The notes beneath the pieces are model-generated. The model made no database searches and was not told the DNA's origin. It saw only the letters and a list, made by a program, of their open reading frames with translations. A stretch of 64,000 nucleotides of DNA from NCBI GenBank assembly GCA_000507305.1, contig DF239047.1, positions 147,183 to 211,182 on the forward strand, written 5' to 3'. Position numbers and translations under genes: made by a program. Origin of the DNA: Breviolum minutum Mf 1.05b.01. Lineage: Eukaryota; Sar; Dinophyceae; Suessiales; Symbiodiniaceae. Below, piece after piece: positions 12,014 through 20,353 of this stretch. The stretch's first letter is position 1. Every line of letters starts with the position of its first letter.

Positions 12014-12470
12014 CAGTAGCATCTCTCTTCAAATATTGTCCTCTTCTCACAAATGTTCAACATCCTAACAGCTCGGAATCGTTTGTTTTTTTCCACATCT
12101 CAGTTTCCACACGCTGATATCACATGCAATCGAACCTGAACGTGAGGATCACGGCTTAAAGCTTGCAAACGCGGTCTTTCTTCCATCAACTGAGGTCAAA
12201 TTTTACAGGGCTCAATATATTACCAACCCAAACAATGCGCTACTAAGGGGAAATCTCTAGATTTACCATACATTGGCATTGATTGATTCCCCCGAAATGG
12301 GTAATTTACAGATCCCTGTTTTGAATGAGGAAGACTCCAAACACCTCCCGAAAGGAGTGGATTTTGAGTGCAAAAAAAATCCCATAAAGAATCTGACTGC
12401 CTATACAACCCAAGCTACAAAGCACCATGTTCGCCAAGAAACAAACGGACAACAAAAAGCGCGACACATG

Positions 12471-12560
12471 CCCATACTGTCCATGTATGGTATATTTACC
12501 TACATTTAGTTGATTTTTATGGTAAATGTAGGTAAATATACCATACATGGATGGTATGGG
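12471..12560. mobile_element. MITE family C copy, near-perfect hairpin
   Basis: CCATGTATGGTATATTTACC runs into TACATTTA, a short loop (GTTGATTTTTAT), then the mirror arm ending ACATGGATGGTATGGG. This copy has one of the cleanest stems in the window. Confidence 0.85.
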
Positions 12561-12845
12561 ATGTATTCAAATGTCAGTTATAAACATAATCCATGTGGCT
12601 TATGTAACCTCTGGAAAGTGTTTCACATGAATCCATTCAAAAAATTGGTTACATAACTCAATCCAAACTTAACTTTTCATAACCAAAAATTCATTGCCTT
12701 CCTGACTCCACACAATCCTCCAACCCCAAACCTCGCCTGGTCGATCAGGTCTACGTGGGATCCAGCGCAGGATCGGCCTCGTGGCTTTTAGACAGATGGA
12801 AATCAAGCATTCCCTGCCATCACTGTTGTGAAATAAACTCTATAT

Positions 12846-12920
12846 CCCATAGGATCCATGTATGGTATATTTCACTACATTTACCATAAAAGTCAATATA
12901 CCATACATGGATCCTTAGGG
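12846..12920. mobile_element. MITE family C copy, short
   Basis: CCCATAGGATCCATGTATGG left arm; ACCATACATGGATCCTTAGG right arm. Part of the right inner arm (AAATGTAG) is deleted. Confidence 0.8.
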
Positions 12921-13347
12921 TATATACCCTCCAGGGAACTACACCCTAGAAATCTAACGACTTGATACCAAAAATATGGCCATACTTTAAAGGGCGGCAT
13001 CACCTTTTGCAAAGCCCATCATTTTGGGTATTCCGGCTAGTTTTGGGGGGAGTAACATATCCCACCGAAAGGGAAGTTTGGAAATTCGACGACTCTAAGG
13101 GGGGCGGGATGGTGACGGGGATACGTGAGTTTTCAGGAAGTGAAATGAAGTGTTTTTGACCTAAGAATCCAGACCCCTCCCGAAAAATCGTGGGATTGAT
13201 GGTCGAAACATCCCATCCCCAGGTCATAGGAATATAGGGAAAATCACCTTTTCAGGACATACCTAGATCCTTAGGGATAGTGATAATGTGTTGAATCTCC
13301 ATGGTCGGAGGGTAAGGCATCAAATGAAACGAATACTTTTGTCTCTT

Positions 13348-13451
13348 ACACCCCCCAAAACTAACATGACGATCGAAAATCCCCATGTTTAATAGGAGAT
13401 ACATCTTGAAATGCTTGTTTTTCCTGCTGTCATGTTAGTTTTCGGAGGAGT
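13348..13451. mobile_element. MITE family D copy, CCCCCAAAACTAACATG variant
   Basis: CCCCCCAAAACTAACATGAC is mirrored by CATGTTAGTTTTCGGAGGAG. The interior AATAGGAGATACATCTTGAAATGC matches the interior of the copy at 29146. Confidence 0.65.
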
Positions 13452-13660
13452 AAGTTGAGTCTACTTATTGAAGAGACTAACTTTTGGGTGTGGAAAGTTT
13501 TCAGGTCACTGGGGAAGAAGAGAGAAAGGGACTTGCTGGTTCAACAACAAGCTATGAAGCATCATGAACAAAATTAATTTCATCACCTCATCATAATCAT
13601 TCTGATTATCACCACCACTACTGCTACCAGCACAACAAACATGTCAACATGGACAGCAAG

Positions 13661-13824
13661 AACAAGAACACCGTCGTCATCATTATCATCGTCGTCATCA
13701 TCATCATCAACATCTACATCATCACATTCAACATCATGTTCATGATCACTATGAATCACAAACATCATAATGTCCATCACAAATTCCATCATGATCATCA
13801 TCATCATCATCATCATCATCAAGG

Positions 13825-13890
<66 letters not shown>

Positions 13891-13925
13891 CCGTCATCAT
13901 CATCATCATCATCATCACCATCATT
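13661..13925. repeat. CAT/ATC trinucleotide repeat
   Basis: An interrupted ATC-rich zone leads into a nearly pure CAT tract at about 13790-13924, with a few substitutions (AAGGTCATC, ACCGTCATC). All six frames are open and encode homopolymer-like peptides, which is an artefact of the repeat. Confidence 0.95.
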
Positions 13926-14145
13926 TCTTTTCAATTGAACTTCCTTCGTTAAACAACGTACTCATTCATCACCACGTTTGTATATCAACGTTCAACCAAT
14001 GACTTCGGCAAATTTACCTTCAAAATCTTTAGGCCCTTTTTTAAAGTCAATCTTTTCTTACCACGGTAAGCTTTTTTCACCATACATGTCATCATGGTTG
14101 CACTGATCCAACAAACAACCAGCCACTGCGAAGTTGTTGGTCTAT

Positions 14146-14256
14146 ACCCTGGAAGATTAAGGGCTGCAACCTCATAATACACCCCTGGAATTTCGGAAAA
14201 ACATCTGAACCAATTCACCATTTTCAGGTTCCAGCTGTTAATCTTTGGGGTTACGC
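14146..14256. mobile_element. Probable MITE family N copy, diverged
   Basis: ACCCTGGAAGATTAAGGG at the left pairs loosely with CTGTTAATCTTTGGGGTTA at the right. Confidence 0.4.
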
Positions 14257-14438
14257 TAGCCGTAAGCATCTCATTCCATCCCCACCCTGCCGTGCCGCAG
14301 GTCCCAAATTTCGTCGGTTCGTGACGATTTCCAGTTGGTATACCGAGTTACATCTGGGCATGGAAACGAGGTTGAATGTTATGTGTAGCACCTTACAGGT
14401 CATCATGAGGTCCAGCAAGGTCCAAAAAATGAACATAT

Positions 14439-14540
14439 GGATGTTTCCAAAAATAGTGGTACCCCCAGATCATCAATTTTCATAGGGGTTTCCATTATAA
14501 ACCATCCATTTTGGGGTACCCATATTGTTGGAAACACCCA
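14439..14540. mobile_element. MITE family M copy
   Basis: ATGTTTCCAAAAATAGTGGT and ACCCCCAGATCATC at the left mirror TTTTGGGGTACCCATATT and GTTGGAAACACCC at the right. The centre is CATAGGGGTTTCCATTATAAACC. Confidence 0.8.
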
Positions 14541-14640
14541 CATATAGGCCAAGGCAGGTCTGGAGAAGATGGGGGTCAACTGACATAACTTGACATCCGA
14601 GTTTTGTGCAGTTTTTGTTGGGATAAACATTTCATCATAG

Positions 14641-14760
14641 CTGTTGATGGCAACCAGCAATCCGGCGTGACAACCAGTTGAGGTTGATATATTATCCCAT
14701 TATTTTATCTACAATGATTTTATACATCCAAGGTAGTGCAGGATTTCTTCCATCAACAGT
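14641..14760. mobile_element. MITE family A copy
   Basis: CTGTTGATGGCAACCAGCAATCC at its left; TATCCCATTATTTTATCTAC in the interior; right end GTGCAGGATTTCTTCCATCA then ACAGT. Confidence 0.75.
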
Positions 14761-15558
14761 ATCTAGTCAACCTTGCAACCTTGATTTGTTTTTTTCAACG
14801 AATGTCGTGATTCACTTCATGAACTCGCTGTTGGAGGGGTATCGGTCGTGCGATGTCTCTGTCTATAGAACCAAATATGTCATATCTTTTGTGACACAGT
14901 ACTATAGATGCATATCTACTTTATATGGTGAACTGGTTTTCCAATCAGGATGCTAAATTTGGATCGCAGTTTACTGAGGCCCAAATCAACTGAAAGAGCC
15001 ATAGGTCACAGTCGAGTCATACCGAGACTGGAGGACAATTAAGATTAACAGTTGGTCGCTTGAACCAATCCATCGAACGAACAATATATAATCGTCAAAA
15101 TGGGTGAACATGGAACCCGCAAGTTTGTTGTAGGGTTCTTAAGGGGGGGGGGGTGTTCGAAGGGGAGGGGGTAACTTGGGAACCCTAAGGATTCCTAGGG
15201 AAGATTGGGGAACCTTACAAAACATTAGGGAAGATTAGGGGAATCACCACCTCCCCTTAAGAATCCTGTTAGTGTGGGAGAAGAAAATGTTCAGTTTGAT
15301 GCTTGTTTCACCAACTTGTCACATGCGGTTTAGCGCTACCACTGGGTGAGAGCTCTCACCCCTTTTTTTTTCACCTCATCAAAAGATGCAGTTTCACTTG
15401 TGAGTAAACCCAGCCCAATACAGAAAATAATGGATTGAAACACCGAATTTAATCTTCTAGTTTAAGGGCTTTGAGACTTGTAGGGTTTCCTTCTGTCCAC
15501 CCCTAATTATACCTAGAAATGACTGATGACTTATTTAAAAAAACCTTCCAAGTATATA

Positions 15559-15674
15559 CTAGTTAGTGGTTTTTGACAACCCATCTGAAAAATATGTTCC
15601 TCAAAATGGGTGAAAATCTTCCCCAAGGATCGGGATGAACATGTACAAAAAATATTTGAGTTGCCACCACCCAG
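15559..15674. mobile_element. MITE family B copy, first of a tandem pair
   Basis: CTAGTTAGTGGTTTTTGACA at the left; ATTTGAGTTGCCACCACCCAG at the right. The next copy begins about 4 bp later in the same orientation. Confidence 0.75.
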
Positions 15675-15677
15675 TTC

Positions 15678-15776
15678 CGGTTGGTGGTTTCAACCCATCT
15701 GAAAAATATTAGTCAAATTGGAAATCTTCTCCAAATTTGGATGAAAATAAAAAATATTTGCGTTGCCACCACCTAG
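15678..15776. mobile_element. MITE family B copy, second of a tandem pair
   Basis: CGGTTGGTGGTTTCAACCC at the left and GCGTTGCCACCACCTAG at the right. Read on the minus strand its edge gives CTAG then GTGGTGG, a possible donor for the open segment beside it. Confidence 0.8.
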
Positions 15777-15893
15777 AGTTGCCTAGTTGATCCCACTCTG
15801 GCCACAAACATCGGCGGCACCTCCCAACTGTCGCAAGGCGCTGGCCACTTTTCGCAAACTGCGCACCTTCAAGGGTCGGTGAACCCAACAGTA
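15773..15893 (-). CDS. Candidate exon set between two family B elements
   Basis: A GC-rich segment of about 121 bp fills the gap between two family B copies. On the minus strand the upstream copy ends CCAACCAG, an acceptor, and the downstream copy starts CTAG/GTGGTGG, a donor. One frame is open across the whole segment (starting LLGSPTLEGAQFAKSG). Another frame gives an amphipathic peptide (LKVRSLRKVASALRQL) but ends at a stop before the donor. No homology is recognised. The arrangement is what introner-type insertions would produce. Confidence 0.3.
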
Positions 15894-15894
15894 C

Positions 15895-16007
15895 TGGTTG
15901 GTGGTTGAACCAACCCATCTGAAACATATGATCCTCAAAATTGGATCATGAAACCCCAAGGAATTCGGGGTGAAAATTCAAAAAATATGTTCCAAAACAC
16001 CACCTAG
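15895..16007. mobile_element. MITE family B copy
   Basis: CTGGTTGGTGGTTGAACCAACC at its left edge; CAAAACACCACCTAG at the right. The 10-mer CCCAACAGTA occurs just before the element (15884-15893) and again at 16023-16032. Confidence 0.75.
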
Positions 16008-16150
16008 AGTAGGGTTTGTATACCCAACAGTAAGGGAAATTCCCTACTATTGAAGGTGGGATGACTTTTTTTCCATGTAGCGACTTTCGACCCCGGGCAC
16101 ATGTCAAATGATCGCCTTTTCCTGGGTAACGGATGATTGCTTTCCATTAT

Positions 16151-16241
16151 ACTGGTTGTTTAATAGGGATCCTTACAATGGCTTATTATAATCCCCAAAT
16201 AAATGGGTAGTATAATCCCCTATATAACCCAACCAACCAGG
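16151..16241. mobile_element. MITE family H copy
   Basis: ACTGGTTGTTTAATAGGGAT at the left; TATAACCCAACCAACCAGGG at the right; interior CTTACAATGGCTTATTATAA. Similarity to other copies continues beyond both edges (TTTTTCACTGCTCACATG at the right). Confidence 0.75.
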
Positions 16242-16740
16242 GTATTTTTCACTGCTCACATGAAAAAAATGATGGTTGGAAGACAATCCAACTTCCTTTT
16301 GGAAAGATCTGTGATCACATGTGAACTGTTTACTGAAAAAGGTGTGATCCGGAATACTGCTTGAAAAAAATCCCTCAGCTCCTTTTTGTTCGAAAAAGCC
16401 GGAAACTCAGAGAAGATGTAATATACAGTATGAGATGTTTGCCCTGGAAGTCCAGGAAACTCGAGATTGATCACAAACTTTCCCTGAGTTCTGAAAAAAA
16501 TAGGGACAACCAATCTACTACCAACCCTTCGACCTTGGAAAAATGGCATTTTTTTTCAATGAGAATTTGCTTCTCCAAAATCGACCAACCTCTGAATGCA
16601 TCAATCTTCAACCACACCACCTGCGAAGCAGAAGTGCTAATGCCAGGAGCGAGGAGACAAATGTCCAAATCACCTGGGAGTCCCGTTTTTTCCGGCGGCG
16701 TTGCGGCAACCAAACTCCTTCATTATGAGATATCCATTAT

Positions 16741-16843
16741 ACTGATTTGGTTCATGACTGGATACGTATAATGGTTAGATTGATCTAATTGTAACCTTTA
16801 TAGAACTGGGTAATATGTCATCCCCCAATATACAACTAACCAG
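16741..16843. mobile_element. MITE family H copy, diverged
   Basis: ACTGATTTGGTTCATGACTG at the left; ACTGGGTAATATGTCATCCC and CAACTAACCAGGG at the right, followed by TCACTCACATG as in other H copies. Confidence 0.5.
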
Positions 16844-17635
16844 GGCCATTTGTCACTCACATGGCATCTAATGGGAAAAATTGTCATAACTCGAGTGTGG
16901 TGGTGCTGGTGGCTTCATTCTCATTGAGTGTAGCCGGTTTGAAAGGGGTGTGGTGGAAACCTGGGAATTTAGGGAACATTTGTCTGAGAAAAAAAATCCA
17001 TTGTGAGGGGGTTTGCCAGAAGCACCTGTAAAATATGGACAACCATGGACAAACTATATATAGATGTACAACAAATGCCTCAACTTTCATAACTTAACTT
17101 GTGGTCTTTCACGGAGATACGCTGATGTATGTCGATATCGCCGTTCTCTCGGCGAAAAACACGACCTGCACCTGCATGTTCCCCACGCAGAAACTCCACT
17201 TCCCTCACATTTATGGGACATTTGAACCCCCCCAACTAGAAACACTCCAAACCAAAGCTGACTGGTGAAACAACGTTTTTTTTTATTTATCTCAGGGATT
17301 TGAATACAACAAACAGAGCCCTGCACCGTAGGAAGGATGAAAAAGAAAAGGCATAGGCATCAGTGGGCTTTCACTGCTTCAATGACGTTTTTGATTGGTC
17401 AGTGTATCTTCCAGAATATGTTTTTGGTGTTTTTTTGGACACACCGGCCGCCATCCCACCCTCAAAAAACATCAATTATGGTAGGTAATCTCTACCCTTC
17501 TCAGAAATCATGAATCAGCTCTAGTAGAGATATAAAAATATAGAGATGAGAGTTTCCTCCTTTCCACTCATCAATATTCACATCAATGATAGGTATGCCA
17601 ACATCTAACATCCCTATCTGTTCATATCAACTTTT

Positions 17636-17746
17636 CTGGTTGGTGGTTGAACCACCCATCTGAAAAATATGAACGTCAAATTGGGATCATTTCCCCAAGG
17701 ATCGGGATGAACATTTACAAAAAATATTTGAGCTGCCACCACCTAG
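17636..17746. mobile_element. MITE family B copy, part of a B+A composite
   Basis: CTGGTTGGTGGTTGAACCACC at its left edge; TTTGAGCTGCCACCACCTAG at the right, then CCTTATCATATCAA before a family A copy. The same junction recurs at 23.9 kb. Confidence 0.8.
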
Positions 17747-17761
17747 CCTTATCATATCAAT

Positions 17762-17868
17762 ACTGTTGATGGTTCAGAAATCCTGCACCACCTGTACAAA
17801 ACCCAAAAAAATGGGATAACATAATAAAATATCAACCTCAACTGGTTTTCTCGCTTGATTTCTCATCC
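17762..17868. mobile_element. MITE family A copy, right end decayed
   Basis: ACTGTTGATGGTTCAGAAAT and CCTGCACCACC at the left; ATCAACCTCAACTGGT is retained, but the last 30 bp no longer match the terminus. Confidence 0.65.
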
Positions 17869-18171
17869 CTCAGGTTTTTCTCCAAGCACTTCCGGGCACT
17901 TTTTGTCTTAAAAAATCCATGGCACTTCCAGGCATCCATTGCTTTGTCCCAGCAGATCCGAAGAGTTCGGCCCTACAGCCATCTAAGGACTCCTACAACT
18001 CACATCATCACGACTGACTCTAGGTCTCTTTCGTTTCATGTGTGTTCTTTTTTGGGGTGTTTAAAAAAAAACATTGGGAATACCCAAATGGTAGTGATAT
18101 TCCCTATATACCATAGATACCCAGTTACATATAATCCCTTATAATGGTTTGTTTATACCCTAACCAACCAG

Positions 18172-18323
18172 TACTGGGATGACCATGGTACTTACTGGGA
18201 TGACCATGGTACTTGTAACATAAATAGATTATAAGGCCTATATAAGTAGGTTGGATACGTCCCCTAAGTAGGTGAAACAACCCAACTTACTAAGTAGTTA
18301 CTAAGCTTCATGGACATCCTAGT
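18172..18323. mobile_element. MITE family G copy, part of a G+A composite
   Basis: A terminus TACTGGGATGACCATGGTAC is present twice in tandem at the left; the right end is CATGGACATCCTAGT. The interior CCTAAGTAGGTGAAACAACCC is the reverse complement of the copy at 48491. Confidence 0.75.
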
Positions 18324-18428
18324 ACTGTTGATGGACAAAATCCTGCACCACCAAAGATGATGATTATCCCATTATTTATCAGGTTTTAACCATCCCAGGT
18401 GGTGCAGGATTTCTGAACCATCAACAGT
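18324..18428. mobile_element. MITE family A copy
   Basis: ACTGTTGATGGACAAAATCC left; GCAGGATTTCTGAACCATCA then ACAGT right. It directly abuts the family G copy on its left. Confidence 0.8.
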
Positions 18429-18432
18429 ATAT

Positions 18433-18657
18433 ACTCCCTGAAACTACTTGGAGTTGCTTGTTTGATGCTTGGAAAAAAGCTTCAAGCATATTTCTCCCCA
18501 ATGCTGGGGAAAGATGGTGATGCATCCCATGGTAAAAAAGTAACAAATTCACCTCAAAAAAAAACATCCAAGACTAAGATAGGTTCTGAAATTCAAGGGT
18601 TGGAAGATGATAAGTCTTCTTTGGGATATCTTCAGCGGCCATGTTTGTTTCAGAAAA
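18433..18657. mobile_element. Long family D-like element with an open interior
   Basis: CTCCCTGAAACTACTTGGAG at the left and GCCATGTTTGTTTCAGAAAAGG at its right resemble family D ends, but the element is about 225 bp, twice the usual size. One plus frame is open through it (including MLGKKLQAYFSPMLGKDG) up to AAAAG then GTATG, a donor-like end. It could therefore be an element carrying captured exon sequence. The ORF could also be chance. Confidence 0.45.
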
Positions 18658-19093
18658 GGTATGTTTTTTTTTGTACCGATCCTTTTGTGACTTAGAGAAG
18701 TTACTGAAACGGGGAGCTTGATCGGTGATATTTCACTGAGCTTCTATAATTTCTGCACGTGATGCAAGTTCATGACACAACATCATAGATGCTCCTGGTG
18801 ATCGAACCTGATCCTGTACATATTAAAATAAACATAAAGATGTATGATATCATACGTAAGTATGTATACAATTCCACAGTCTATACTGCACCATGCCCAG
18901 ATTCTCTCTGACAGTCTGATTTTTCAGCCGTGTCACAGTTTGTGTCGCTGCTTCGAGTGACGATTCGCCACTTGATGAAATCAGAAAAGCCATGCAAGTA
19001 TGAACTTGTCACCACAAATCAAAAGATTCAGCCACTGATATGGCTTTCACTCAAAATAAAAAGAAGTGACATTTCCCGTTCTGAGAAGCCCAT

Positions 19094-20353
19094 TCAGCTC
19101 CTGGAATTTATTCCGTTCAGTCGGGTGTTCAAAAAGGACACAAGTCTGGAGGTTGCAGTTTGCACATGCTTCAATCTATCTTTGGCAACAAACTTCCATT
19201 GCCTCATCATAAGGCCATGTTTCTCATATCGAGATACACTACCTCGTGCAGCCCATCGACCACGCTTTTGAATCTCTCTGAGGTCTCGCCTATTGAAAAA
19301 AGCATCGTTCGAAGCACTGCTATGTCGGATAACATGTGGTTGCACAATGACTGCTGAGTATCGAAGCTTTTTGCTGGCCGCCGCCAAGGCTTTCTCAAAG
19401 GTGGCCAGAGTAACGGAAGGAAAGAGACGATCTGAAGCAGAAGTGTAGAGATGGGCTATGACTCGAGTCATCCATTTTCTGTCATGGGTATCACCCACCA
19501 CCACGGAATCATCTGCTGTCCCAGTTTTGGTTCTTTCCCCCATGTCACTAAGCTTGACTATCACAGACCATTTTGAGTATCTAGCACCCGCCGGTGGAAC
19601 CACATGTTCCTTTCGAAGGGATAATGTTTCACCAGGCCTCATGCATGTGTCAAACTGAAGCAGGCCAAGCAACATCAAATCCAGACGAGTTCGTCCAACT
19701 TCCATGAGAATGTCAAAAAGAATCTCTTCTGGCACCGGTAATTGCATCGCTCCTGGACGCAACTTTCTCCAGCTAGTCAATGCCTCTTTGGCATTTGGCA
19801 AAAACTGTTTTTTCGGAACAGTGCACCGCAAAAGTTGAAGGCCATAAACGAGATAGGCTCCCACTCTCGGCTCGGCATCTTCCATCTCATGCAAAAATGT
19901 GAGGTATCGAACAACCTTTGAATCCAAGTTTTGCGTCGTCACTTTGATTCGTTGTTTGGCTGCCCAAGAATGAAACAAACTGATTTGGTAGTGATATTGG
20001 TCAAGTGTTTTCTGGGTGACCCTTGACGCTCTCAGCCTGATCTCAGCCGGTAATCGGTCCTCATCCAAATCAACCAGCTCAGCCTTCCGCTTTCGCGGTT
20101 TTCGGCCGAGGGAAGCTGAAGTCGAAGTCCCAACCAACTCGACGACTGGCTTCCTCTTTTGAATGCTGCCCAAAGACAACGCCCCCACCGATGATAGCTG
20201 AGGCCTCTTTTTCTGAGACTCCTGCTGAGGTGGTCGTCGGCCCATTGTGGACCATAGCTTTGTCCTTTCGTTCAGCGGCTTTCCTGAGCTGTTGATCGAA
20301 CCACTCATGGTCCGGACCATTCTCTCCAAAACAGTGTGCTCCAGCAATCCCAC
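19094..20353 (-). CDS. Tyrosine recombinase of DIRS-like element
   Basis: This 419-residue ORF is the 3' coding unit of the element. Residues 1-100 are basic and low-complexity, overlap the upstream ORF, and may not be the true N-terminus. Residues 105-200 form a helical SAM-like core-binding region (TLDQYHYQISLFHSWAAKQR). The catalytic domain follows: Arg239 in CMRPGETLSLRKEHV, a candidate Lys276 in RTKTGTADD, His340 and Arg343 in QPHVIRHSSAS, a GRW motif near 365, and the nucleophile Tyr376 in VSRYEKHG. This is the R..K..HxxR..Y set of tyrosine recombinases. It should join the reverse-transcribed circular DNA to the genome without making target duplications. Its start codon lies inside the upstream ORF in the +1 frame, so expression by frameshift or as a fusion is likely. 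Confidence 0.85.
   Translation of the reverse strand: MGLLEHTVLERMVRTMSGSINSSGKPLNERTKLWSTMGRRPPQQESQKKRPQLSSVGALSLGSIQKRKPVVELVGTSTSASLGRKPRKRKAELVDLDEDRLPAEIRLRASRVTQKTLDQYHYQISLFHSWAAKQRIKVTTQNLDSKVVRYLTFLHEMEDAEPRVGAYLVYGLQLLRCTVPKKQFLPNAKEALTSWRKLRPGAMQLPVPEEILFDILMEVGRTRLDLMLLGLLQFDTCMRPGETLSLRKEHVVPPAGARYSKWSVIVKLSDMGERTKTGTADDSVVVGDTHDRKWMTRVIAHLYTSASDRLFPSVTLATFEKALAAASKKLRYSAVIVQPHVIRHSSASNDAFFNRRDLREIQKRGRWAARGSVSRYEKHGLMMRQWKFVAKDRLKHVQTATSRLVSFLNTRLNGINSRS

Noticed and set aside
13583..14002. Long ORFs encoding poly-His, poly-Ile, poly-Met and poly-Asp
   Set aside because: They are six-frame reads of the CAT repeat; no codon pattern or domain outside the tract.
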